From NCBI RefSeq assembly GCF_033763495.1, contig NZ_JANRKL010000019.1, forward strand, positions 1 through 64,000: a stretch of 64,000 nt of DNA. The letters are read 5' to 3'. The DNA is from Haliscomenobacter sp033763495. Lineage in GTDB: Bacteria > Bacteroidota > Bacteroidia > Chitinophagales > Saprospiraceae. Below, piece after piece: positions 16,076-24,340 of this stretch. Under the pieces are notes generated by a model. It was not told the DNA's origin and made no database searches. It saw only the letters and a list, made by a program, of their open reading frames with translations. The position numbers were made by a program, and so were the translations under genes. How positions within the stretch are numbered: the first letter of the stretch is position 1; every line of letters begins with the position of its first letter.

Positions 16076-17077
16076 GTGAAATCAGAAATCTTTACCTCTT
16101 ACACTTCCCTGGACTTTGCCCAGGAACCTTCCTTCATCCGCTGGGTCAGGGCCGGCGATGAAGAAGCTGCCATTTTTTGGCAAAACTGGCTGCAAGAGCA
16201 CCCGGAAAAAGCCACTGAGGTAGCGGAGGGTCGCCTGCTTGCTGCTGCCTTGCGCGTACAAGAGGAGGAACCTAGCCCAGTGCAATTGCAAAACCTGTGG
16301 AATCGCATTGATGCAGCTACTGCCGAAAAAGCAACAGTTGCCGAAGATACCCCCATTGTACCAATCCGTGGCGGAGCCAACATTCGGCCCATGCGCCGTT
16401 GGCTCAGTTATGCTGCTGCGGCCTGTGTGACACTGTTGCTGGTAGCCTTTTTTTACAATCCTACGCGCAGCATCAGCGCTGGCATTGCCGAACAGAAAAC
16501 GCATCAATTGCCCGATGGCTCCAGTGTGGTGCTCAACGCAGCCAGTAAGGTGAGTTATCACCCCTTGCGCTGGGGCCTGGCGCGCAAAATTGAGCTGGAA
16601 GGTGAAGCATTTTTTAAAGTCACCAAAGGCCGCCGTTTTGTAGTCAATACAGCAAAAGGGTCTGTAGAAGTGCTGGGTACCAGCTTCAATGTGCGGGTAC
16701 GGGGCAACTCTTTTGCGGTAGCTTGTGTTACGGGTAAAGTGCGGGTGTCCAATCCAAAAGGGGAGCAAATTTTAACCCCGGGATTAAACACCCAAACCAA
16801 CGAAAACGGGGATTTGGTAGCTCCTTATACGCTGACTACTCAGGCTACCGCAGCCTGGCGAGAAGGCAAATTTTATTTCAACGAGGCTCCGCTGCAAGAA
16901 GTATTCGAAGAAATTCAACGGCAATTTGAGGTGCGGGTACAAACCTCACGCGAGATCGCCAATCGTAAAGTGACGACTTATTTTGAGGGCAATAACCTCG
17001 ATTCTGTTTTACACACGGTATGTTGGCCACTAAGACTGGAACCGAGCATACGTGGAAACCTGATTATTGTAAAATGA
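16076..17077 (+). CDS. FecR-family anti-sigma/sigma regulator
   Basis: 333 residues, start GTG at 16076 (an ATG two bases before is out of frame). An N-terminal sigma-binding part of about 100 residues with acidic helices is followed by one membrane segment (WLSYAAAACVTLLLVAFFY), the FecR domain (HQLPDGSSVVLNAASKVSY, FVVNTAKGSVEVLGTSFNVR) and a C-terminal DUF4974 (FNEAPLQEVFEEIQRQF). It passes a signal from the outer-membrane receptor, encoded next, to the ECF sigma factor at 14906. It is flanked on both sides by repeats of one family. Confidence 0.94.
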   Translation: MKSEIFTSYTSLDFAQEPSFIRWVRAGDEEAAIFWQNWLQEHPEKATEVAEGRLLAAALRVQEEEPSPVQLQNLWNRIDAATAEKATVAEDTPIVPIRGGANIRPMRRWLSYAAAACVTLLLVAFFYNPTRSISAGIAEQKTHQLPDGSSVVLNAASKVSYHPLRWGLARKIELEGEAFFKVTKGRRFVVNTAKGSVEVLGTSFNVRVRGNSFAVACVTGKVRVSNPKGEQILTPGLNTQTNENGDLVAPYTLTTQATAAWREGKFYFNEAPLQEVFEEIQRQFEVRVQTSREIANRKVTTYFEGNNLDSVLHTVCWPLRLEPSIRGNLIIVK

Positions 17078-17173
17078 GTTGTGCTTCGGCTACGCTCAGC
17101 AACCGCCGCTTCGTTCACTGAGGGAAGTCGAAGTGCCGAAGCGGCGATTGCTGAGCGTAGCCGAAGCACAACT
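17077..17173. repeat. Nested inverted repeat after fecR (family 3)
   Basis: A 26-base perfect outer arm at 17077-17102 (containing GTGCTTCGGCTACGCTCAG) pairs with 17148-17173. An inner stem CGCCGCTTCG (17104-17113) pairs with CGAAGCGGCG (17137-17146). The fecR stop overlaps its left end by one base and the TonB receptor starts 19 bases after its right end. It may attenuate the receptor gene. Confidence 0.85.
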
Positions 17174-17191
17174 TTTCAACTAAAAACAACC

Positions 17192-19897
17192 ATGCCCATC
17201 AAAACGCTGGTCGTGTGGCTTGTCTTTTCCTTTTTCTCCTGCACCTTGGTGGGCCAGTCGACTTATGCCTTTGTTGAAAAATTTCAGAATACTCCACTTG
17301 AACAGGCATTTGATATTTTAGCCAAAAAACACCAGCTCAAATTCTCTTACGAGAACCTAACGGTAGCTAATATCCGTGTTTCTAAAAAGATCAATGCCAA
17401 AGATTTATCTACCGCTTTAAACCAATTGTTGGCAGGACTGGAGCTGGAATACCACATCACCGGGACTGGGCAAATTTTGGTACGCAAAGCCCTGAGTGAT
17501 TCCGAACTCAGTGTGAGTGAGGTGAAAATTAAAATACCCCGAAAAATAAACGGCACCCTGATCGATGCCTGGACCCAGCAACCCCTGGCATATGGCCACG
17601 TGCTTTGTGGTCAAGGCGATGGGGTGATCAGTGATGAAAATGGGCGTTTTGAACTTAACCTAGAGGATGGAACTGCTACCACTGAAGTAGCCGTGCAATA
17701 CCTGGGCTATCAGACCCGAAAAACCTGGATAACGCCAGGAACTGAACCCCTCGACCTCAAAATAAGGCTCACCCCGAAGGTAGAACAACTCCAGGGGATG
17801 ACCGTGACTGCCCGACTGCCCGCAGTATCCAATAAATTGCTGGAAGATGCTTCCGTTTTGCACGGCCCGGCATTGCAACGTTTGCCAGCCTTTGTCAATG
17901 GCGCGGATGTCATGCGTAGTCTGCAATACCTACCCGGGGTAAGCGCCCACGATGACCTTTCGGCTGACCTGAACATCCGTGGAGGCAGTGGGGATGAAAA
18001 CCTGATCATCCTGGATGGCATCACTTTGTACAACGTAACCCATTATTTTGGCATTTTCAGCATCGTTAACCCGCACATGGTCGACGAGGTGAAGGTGTAC
18101 AAAAATGCCTTCCCCGCAGAATACGGAGGCCGTACTTCTTCGGTAGTAGACATCCGCTCGGCTCAACGCAATCAGGGGGACACCAAAGCACTAGCCATTG
18201 CCGATGTCAATCTCATGACCAGTAGCGCCTTACTGGATGTACCGCTGGGAAAACAATTTCGGGTAATGGCTGCGGGGCGGATCACCAATCAGAATCTGGC
18301 CAACAGCAAGTTGTTCAATTTGCTCAATTCTGAGGTGAAAGACACCCGTATCTTGGATGTAAGGTCTAGTTTGGCAACCGTAAGGGAAGTGGTTTCCCAA
18401 AAGCCAGAATTGCGTTTTTTTGATGCCAACCTCAAGGCAAGCTGGCGCCCTTCGGCCCGCTTTAGTGCTGATTTTAATTATTTCAGCGGAGCGGATAAAT
18501 ATGCTTATGCCTATACCCGCACCAGCACTCAACTCATCAACAACCGCAGAGAAATCCTGAACGAATCTTATGATGAAGAAGCCGATTGGTTCAACCAAGG
18601 ATTTGGTTTGCAGCTGAATCAAAAGTGGAGTACCCGCTTCAATTCCAACCTAAACGTCGCCTTTTCAGAATACGGCATCAGCCGGGATTTTTCCCAAAAA
18701 TCGATCTTCCAAGTTGGCAATCGGCTGCGGCCTAATTTTATTTTTACCAACAACCACGACAACCACATCAGTGGCCTGGACATCAACTGGAAAAATGAAT
18801 GGCAGCTGCGGGCAAATCAAAAACTGGTGTTTGGTTTTGAAAGCATCGACAACAAGTCTACCCTTTATCTTAAGGATGGGAAAATGGCCTCGCTGGATTT
18901 GGATGACCAAGGGCTACAACAGTCTTTGTATGGAGAATACCAGGCAGATCTGGCGGATTCAACCTTGAATTTCAGCTTTGGGCTGCGCGGCACCCGCTAC
19001 AATGAGAGCAATTACCTCTCGCCGCGGCTTGGGGTGTTTGTAAAAGTATCGGACGAGTTTCGTTTAAAGGCCTCCTGGAGTATTTACCAGCAGTTTTTGT
19101 ACCAGTTTTTCCACGAGGATATTTACGGTCGTTCTTATCCCTATTGGGTTTTGGCCAAAGGTGACCCGCGTTTTCCGGTGACTACAGCGCACAACACCAT
19201 GTTGGGTGCCAATTTCCGGAAAGGTAGTTTTGAATTAGATGCGGAGTTTTATGTCAAAAACACCAATAATATGGTGGAGCATGCCCGTACCTTGGTGGCT
19301 TTGCCCGATTCTTTTGAATACAAATTCACCACCTTTAAGGGCACTGGAAAAACCATAGGTTTAGACCTCCTGCTCAAAAAGTCCTTCCCTCATTACGATA
19401 CCTGGGTCGCTTATACGCTGAGCAAAAGCAGCCAAAGTTTTCCCAATATCGCCCGCGGACAGTGGTTTGCTTCCCCCAACGACCGTCGCCATCAATTGAA
19501 ATGGATCAACCAATACAACTGGAAAAAATTTGATTTTTCGCTGGCTTATGTTTTTGCTTCGGGCCGCCCGTACACCGACTTATCCAAATTGAGTGGGACC
19601 ACTCCGGCCGATCGGGTAGAAATCACCCCCGAAAGTCGCCTTTCCTACCTCGACGACTACCATCGCGTCGACTTCGCTACGACCTATTCTTTCCACATTG
19701 GCAAAACCAATGTGCAAACCAATCTCAGCTTCTTTAATTTGTTCAACCACCAAAACGTGAAGTACCGCCAGTATATCTATTCCTTTGTGCCAGCTGACCC
19801 ACGTACCGGGCAGACCAAACCGCAGAATACGGTGCAGGGGTTGGAGCTGCAGTCGTTGGATTTTACGACTTCGGTGGGAGTGGTGGTGCGGTTTTGA
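17192..19897 (+). CDS. TonB-dependent receptor with STN signalling domain
   Basis: 901 residues from the ATG at 17192; upstream in-frame sequence is repeat DNA. Signal peptide (LVFSFFSCTLVGQS), an STN domain (about 25-100, NTPLEQAFDILAKKHQL), a carboxypeptidase-like beta-sandwich (GTLIDAWTQQPLAYGHVLC...ISDENGRFELNL), a plug (ADVMRSLQYLPGVS, DLNIRGGSGDENLIILDG, YGGRTSSVVDI) and a 22-strand type barrel ending in VGVVVRF. The STN domain contacts FecR, so uptake by this receptor can report to the ECF sigma factor. The substrate is unknown; no SusD partner is present, which argues against a polysaccharide system. Confidence 0.94.
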   Translation: MPIKTLVVWLVFSFFSCTLVGQSTYAFVEKFQNTPLEQAFDILAKKHQLKFSYENLTVANIRVSKKINAKDLSTALNQLLAGLELEYHITGTGQILVRKALSDSELSVSEVKIKIPRKINGTLIDAWTQQPLAYGHVLCGQGDGVISDENGRFELNLEDGTATTEVAVQYLGYQTRKTWITPGTEPLDLKIRLTPKVEQLQGMTVTARLPAVSNKLLEDASVLHGPALQRLPAFVNGADVMRSLQYLPGVSAHDDLSADLNIRGGSGDENLIILDGITLYNVTHYFGIFSIVNPHMVDEVKVYKNAFPAEYGGRTSSVVDIRSAQRNQGDTKALAIADVNLMTSSALLDVPLGKQFRVMAAGRITNQNLANSKLFNLLNSEVKDTRILDVRSSLATVREVVSQKPELRFFDANLKASWRPSARFSADFNYFSGADKYAYAYTRTSTQLINNRREILNESYDEEADWFNQGFGLQLNQKWSTRFNSNLNVAFSEYGISRDFSQKSIFQVGNRLRPNFIFTNNHDNHISGLDINWKNEWQLRANQKLVFGFESIDNKSTLYLKDGKMASLDLDDQGLQQSLYGEYQADLADSTLNFSFGLRGTRYNESNYLSPRLGVFVKVSDEFRLKASWSIYQQFLYQFFHEDIYGRSYPYWVLAKGDPRFPVTTAHNTMLGANFRKGSFELDAEFYVKNTNNMVEHARTLVALPDSFEYKFTTFKGTGKTIGLDLLLKKSFPHYDTWVAYTLSKSSQSFPNIARGQWFASPNDRRHQLKWINQYNWKKFDFSLAYVFASGRPYTDLSKLSGTTPADRVEITPESRLSYLDDYHRVDFATTYSFHIGKTNVQTNLSFFNLFNHQNVKYRQYIYSFVPADPRTGQTKPQNTVQGLELQSLDFTTSVGVVVRF

Positions 19898-19940
19898 GGG
19901 GAAATTTTGTTAGGCTAGATTGGATTTAACCTCAGTTTTT

Positions 19941-20163
19941 TTAACCGCAGAGTTTCTCAGAGTACACACAGAGTTTCTCAGAGTTTTTAAGTTAAGCCAT
20001 CTGCGATGGCAAAGATTACTCAGAGGCGGCATTGAATAGCAGCTAGTACGAAAAAATCAAATTTCAGAAGTGCCCGAACACTCGCCACCGCAGGTGGCAA
20101 ACTCCTTAAACTAAAATAAACTCCGAGAAACTCTGCGTGTACTCTGAGAAACTCTGCGGTTAA
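19941..20163. repeat. Nested inverted repeat filling a 384-base gap
   Basis: The space between the receptor and the convergent ATPase gene holds a 27-base perfect inverted repeat (19941-19967 with 20137-20163, core CCGCAGAGTTTCTCAGAG) that continues with mismatches to about 19992 and 20104. The tandem word GAGTTTCTCAGAGT occurs twice per arm. Two small hairpins sit in the loop: GCCATCTGCGATGGC (19996-20010) and GCCACCGCAGGTGGC (20084-20098). No gene is seen. Confidence 0.85.
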
Positions 20164-20281
20164 AAACTGCGTAATGTGAGCTCTTAAGTCATGTACTCGG
20201 AACTCAAAAGACCCCTTTACTATAATGATTGTACATTGTATCAATTGCCTGATAACCAACTTACCTAAAATCTAAGCACCC

Positions 20282-22606
20282 TCAAGTCACCTGATACCTC
20301 TTCAACCACAACTCAAACAAAGGTACCCGCAGTCGCCATTTTCCTTCCTCCGCTACAATAAACTGGTGATCTTCCAACACCAAAATAGCCCGTTCATCCG
20401 TCGGCTGTTCGCCATTCAGGATTTGCCGTACGGTAGGTTTCAAACCCCGGTTTTCACAAAACTGATTCCAGAACAAATTCACCACGCCATCATCGGGCAT
20501 CAGCAGCGCTTGTTTCAGCGCAGCCTGATAATCCGCTTCGCTAACCGCCCGGCTTTCCCGCCCTTGTTTGTTGACAATGGTCACGATTTCCCGGCAGATT
20601 TTTTGCAACAAACAGGGATGCCCCTGGGTTTCCTGGTACATTTTTTCCAGCAATTCCTCCGGGTATTTTAGACCCACCAGATTGATCAGTTTGAAGGAAT
20701 CCGTGCGGTTGAGGTAATCCACCAGCAGGCGCTCGGCTTGTACAAAGTACTCGCTCCAGTTGGGGCTGCGCAGTTCGGAGAGAAAGTCGGCTCCGGCAAA
20801 CAATAGCACGACCTTGTTCTGGCTTTGCGACCAGGCGCGGATGGCACCGAGCAGTTGAGCGGCTTCTTCGGGCCGGGTTTGTAAAATTTGGTGCAATACT
20901 TCGTATTCGTCAATGGCGATGACTAGGCGGGTTTCTTGTTCTTGGGCCAGGGCGTCGAGTGCGTCGCGGAAAACTTGCCAGGCGGCCAGCCAGGCTTCAG
21001 GTAGTTCCAGACTCGGAGCGGCTTTGCGCAGCATGCTCTCATGGATGCGCTGCCAAAGTTTTTGCAACAGCTCCGGCAGCGGCAAACCCGGATGCTCCTG
21101 CATATCAAAAGCCACCACCTGGAACTTACGATCCAAAATGCGCGGCAAAAAAGCAATCAAAGAACTTTTGCCGACCCGCCGCTGGCCCTGAATAAAAAAC
21201 AGAGGCATTTGGGCTGCGGTGAGCACCCGGTTTTTAAAGGCATCGCGTAGGTCTTCGCGGCCCAGGAAAAGCTCGCCATCTTCGGGTTTGAGTTTTTCAC
21301 CGCCGCGGTAGATGTTGGGGGCGATGGGCTCTTCGGCTTCGGCTTCTAGTTCTAGTTCACGGAGTTTTTCGGTGGCGGATTTTTGCCAGAGCTCAAGTGC
21401 CTGAACGAAGTATTGACCCCATACACGGGGTTGTTGGAGCGCAAAGTCGTAGAGTTTATTGAGTTCTGTACGGTAGTTTTTGAAATAGGCTACCTTGCGG
21501 CGAATATTGCTTTCTTGTTCTACATCGAGTAGAGCGAGGCGGGTGGTTTCGATTTGGGGCTGCCACTCGGTGCTGGGGAGGGGGATGAGGAGACGACTGA
21601 GGTCGATAAACCAAGATTTGTCTTCATGCCAAAGGGTCTCCCGATCCAGGATTGGAAAACTTTTGAATGCATCAGAATCTCCTCTTTGTTGTCGCCATTG
21701 GCCTGCTATGGCGGCTAAACGGATCAACCAAGCCAGTTTTTTTTGTAAGGGCCTTTGTTTGAATAAAAATTGGCTGAAATTGAGCGCTTCTTCGGGGCTT
21801 TCATAAGCTTCTTTTTGGAAAGAAAACTGGATGTTAGGCAACGCAAAAAAAATTACTCCATCCCAATGATAGGGGTTGAATTGTAATGAGCTACTTTTGA
21901 GGAAACCAAAGAGTAAATAAACCAGATAAAGGTAAATTCTATAGTAAAAAAAGGGCCAACTCAGCAGAAATCCCAAACCGACCAACAAACCGAACTCCAA
22001 CCCTACCGCCAAATTGAACGACAAAACTCCTACTAAACCTAACTCCAAACCTACCACCAAACCTGCCGACACACCTCTCACCAAACTTCCTGTCCAACTC
22101 CACGCCAAACCTCCTGCCAAACCTCCTGCCAAACCGAACGCCAAACCTCCTGCCAAACTGAACGCCAAACCGAACGCCAAACCGAACATCAAACCGAACG
22201 CCAAACTAAAAAACAAACCTAACATCAAATCTAACGCCAAACTTACTGCCAAACCGATTGCCAAACCGATTACCAAACCTCTTGAAAAGTCCCAAATACT
22301 AAATTGAAAAAGAAGGCTCCAATTTTTTGTAAAATCGATCGACCAGGTTTCACTGATTGTTGATTTAAAAGCATTCGGGAAATGGAGAGGCAAATCCAAT
22401 CCACAGATTGACAGCAACAACAGCCCATAGATGAGGCTACTCAAAATAGCAATGCCAAGCAAAGGCATCAATATTACCCTAAGCCGATTTTTCCATCCTT
22501 TGATCGTATCTGAGTACTCTTTTAGCAGTATCGGCTCAAACATCAACCACCACAATACCTCCCACCCATTCCTCGGCTTCCGTACCTCATCTTCTCCCAT
22601 TTCCAT
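20282..22606 (-). CDS. Polytopic membrane protein fused to a STAND/AAA ATPase
   Basis: 774 residues. The N-terminal part has one or two membrane helices (about 43-69), then a glycine/leucine/alanine-rich stretch (109-234, GLAFGLAFSLAGGLAFGLAG style) of several more. After a soluble linker the ATPase starts with LFLGREDLRDAF; Walker A GQRRVGKSS is at 474-482 and Walker B LVIAIDEYE at 562-570. The C-terminus ends in a winged-helix-like unit (WRLRVPLFELWLKRY). This order fits ORC-like or STAND NTPases used as switches. Its start overlaps by 20 bases the end of an EAD11 gene, so both are likely co-translated parts of one complex. Confidence 0.8.
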   Translation of the reverse strand: MEMGEDEVRKPRNGWEVLWWLMFEPILLKEYSDTIKGWKNRLRVILMPLLGIAILSSLIYGLLLLSICGLDLPLHFPNAFKSTISETWSIDFTKNWSLLFQFSIWDFSRGLVIGLAIGLAVSLALDLMLGLFFSLAFGLMFGLAFGLAFSLAGGLAFGLAGGLAGGLAWSWTGSLVRGVSAGLVVGLELGLVGVLSFNLAVGLEFGLLVGLGFLLSWPFFYYRIYLYLVYLLFGFLKSSSLQFNPYHWDGVIFFALPNIQFSFQKEAYESPEEALNFSQFLFKQRPLQKKLAWLIRLAAIAGQWRQQRGDSDAFKSFPILDRETLWHEDKSWFIDLSRLLIPLPSTEWQPQIETTRLALLDVEQESNIRRKVAYFKNYRTELNKLYDFALQQPRVWGQYFVQALELWQKSATEKLRELELEAEAEEPIAPNIYRGGEKLKPEDGELFLGREDLRDAFKNRVLTAAQMPLFFIQGQRRVGKSSLIAFLPRILDRKFQVVAFDMQEHPGLPLPELLQKLWQRIHESMLRKAAPSLELPEAWLAAWQVFRDALDALAQEQETRLVIAIDEYEVLHQILQTRPEEAAQLLGAIRAWSQSQNKVVLLFAGADFLSELRSPNWSEYFVQAERLLVDYLNRTDSFKLINLVGLKYPEELLEKMYQETQGHPCLLQKICREIVTIVNKQGRESRAVSEADYQAALKQALLMPDDGVVNLFWNQFCENRGLKPTVRQILNGEQPTDERAILVLEDHQFIVAEEGKWRLRVPLFELWLKRYQVT
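22014..22270. repeat. Degenerate 12-base minisatellite inside the membrane-ATPase gene
   Basis: The + strand reads as many copies of CCAAACC(G/T)AACG or CCAAACCTCCTG, each 12 bases, which on the coding strand encode four-residue units such as GLAF or GLAG. The units keep the frame, so copy-number change would alter the length of a membrane region without frameshift. Confidence 0.75.
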
Positions 22607-23660
22607 TCAATTTTTGCCGTTTTTCAATCAATAATCGTTTGATGTCCTTTTTATCCGAAGTAGGGTTGGCTTCCAGCTCGGTAAGCAGCGCCTCCAGCAA
22701 AGCATGCGTATGATTCGGTTCCGTTTCCAATTGTTCTTGCAAGTACACACAAGTTTCTTCCCCTAGCTCCGGTACTCGCCGCCGAATCTCCGCCCCAAGT
22801 TGCTCATAAGTCAACTGATTCAATTCAATCTCCGGTAGCGTCAGCGGTGAAGACTGGGTGCCAAACATCCGGTGCGAAACACTTTCGTACACCGAAAGCC
22901 AGAGCACCGAAAAAGACTCGTTTTTCAAGGTGTTCAACTTCACAAAAAAGTCGTAGCTAAAACCCGCATCCATTTCTGATTTGCCCGCAAACATATCATC
23001 AACGTTTTCGAGCACAAAGAGTACGGGTTTTTGATGGAGGCGGGCACTATTGCGGATGATTTCCACCAAATCCTCGCCGGGCTGGGCAGGCACTTTGGCT
23101 TTGGAGGCCACTATCGCCAAAAAATCGGGGTAACTTTTGATGAAATCCGAGAGTTTTACCCGTACCACCTGTACCTCATCCTGAATGCCACAAGCTTCCA
23201 GGTCTTCCATAAAACGATGGCGGCCCCAGCCGGGTTTGCCGAGTAGCTGGAGGGAATCGGGTAGGCGGGCGATCATGTTTTTTACCTGGGCGGCGCGTAG
23301 GGCGTGCTCGAATTGGAATTTTTTGACGTCCAGTTTGGGGAAGGTGGGGGCGGGGTGGAGGGGAACTAAGGGCTCGGGTTGAGGCTGTACAGTGGGCGCT
23401 TCAAAACCCAATTCCATTTCATCCAACAATTTTAATAAACCATTTGTAACCTGGTTTTGAATGAGTACAAATGCTTCATGACTAATGATACCCAAGCGAT
23501 TTTCTTCGCTTATGGACTTGAAACGGGAGCTTTGTTGAATAACTTCATTCTGTTTGGGACTGCCTTTTAATTGTGAGATGAGTTTGGACAAAGCCACTTC
23601 GATCTTACTATTGGCAAGTAACTGTTTTATTTCTGTTATAAATGGAGCTGGTGTTTTCAT
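22587..23660 (-). CDS. EAD11 protein with degenerate STAND-like NTPase
   Basis: 357 residues. Residues 8-82 match the pattern of effector-associated domain 11 (ITEIKQLLANSKIEVALSKL ... GIISHEAF ... LLKLLDEM), a small helical adaptor of bacterial conflict systems. After a proline-rich linker (88-108) a P-loop-like domain follows: the Walker A position reads GKPGWGRHRF (141-150), lacking the K-S/T, and the Walker B position reads PVLFVLENVDD (212-222). The C-terminal helices resemble a STAND arm. It likely binds nucleotide poorly or acts as a scaffold. Its end overlaps the membrane ATPase start by 20 bases. Confidence 0.82.
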   Translation of the reverse strand: MKTPAPFITEIKQLLANSKIEVALSKLISQLKGSPKQNEVIQQSSRFKSISEENRLGIISHEAFVLIQNQVTNGLLKLLDEMELGFEAPTVQPQPEPLVPLHPAPTFPKLDVKKFQFEHALRAAQVKNMIARLPDSLQLLGKPGWGRHRFMEDLEACGIQDEVQVVRVKLSDFIKSYPDFLAIVASKAKVPAQPGEDLVEIIRNSARLHQKPVLFVLENVDDMFAGKSEMDAGFSYDFFVKLNTLKNESFSVLWLSVYESVSHRMFGTQSSPLTLPEIELNQLTYEQLGAEIRRRVPELGEETCVYLQEQLETEPNHTHALLEALLTELEANPTSDKKDIKRLLIEKRQKLNGNGRR

Positions 23661-23710
23661 TCTATGGAGCGGATTTAGGCAAATTTTTAATCCAGCTACG
23701 CTGTATTTTT

Positions 23711-24166
23711 AGCTGCCACAAATTGCACAAATTTTCACAAATTGAGGCACAAACTTTAGTTATGAGCAGTGAAAAGTAATATCCAGCATTTTTGTAGCTT
23801 TGCAGCTTTAATTTAACCACGAGGACGTTAATGCGCTTTGCGCTGGGGAGGCTTCGCCTCTCTTTGCTAAAAGCGACGCAATGGCAAAACGGATGCCACG
23901 GATGCCACGGATTAGAACGGATTTTGACTCACCTTCGGCTCGTCCTTTTCCGCCTGTGGCGGAAAAAAATCCGTTTTTATCCGTGGCATCCGTGGCATCC
24001 GTTTTGCCATCCTGCCGCTTTGGCTGAATTAAATCGAGTGTGAGCAATTATCATTATTATTTCTTACCACTCGTTGCTATGGTTTGCCCTTTTGTGGGCT
24101 TCGTCACACGAACGCAGTGAGTGTGCCCATTTGTGAAAATTTGTGCAATTTGTGGCTAAAATTTAC
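23711..24166. repeat. Composite nested palindrome, about 450 bases
   Basis: The 680-base gap before the GH9 gene has no gene. Its outer arms are a 27-base perfect inverted repeat (23716-23742 with 24129-24155, made of the word CACAAATT). Inside lies a second pair, 32 bases perfect (23881-23912 with 23979-24010, built on GGATGCCAC in tandem), and at the centre a small hairpin CCGCCTGTGGCGG. The two layers are unrelated in sequence, as if one hairpin element had been inserted in another. The remaining 170 bases before the GH9 gene show nothing recognisable beyond a promoter region. Confidence 0.85.
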
Positions 24167-24340
24167 CCCGCGGCTTCCACCCCAAGCTTGTTATTACTTT
24201 CCCAAAATGCCATCTTAATCCTGCATTTTTTCCCAAAAGCATTTATCTTGCCACCTCGTACAATCCACTAGCTGCAATTTTTTTGTGCCAGGTATCTAGC
24301 CTTTAGGTACCCTGACACCTCATTTATTCAACCCAAATCC

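Noticed and set aside
17081..17191. N-terminal extension of the TonB receptor
   Set aside because: The sequence is the inverted repeat itself; a signal peptide starts at 17192.
22014..22307. Lys/Pro-rich frame (KPxAKPxAKP) on the + strand
   Set aside because: It is the antisense shadow of the Gly/Leu repeat in the membrane-ATPase gene.
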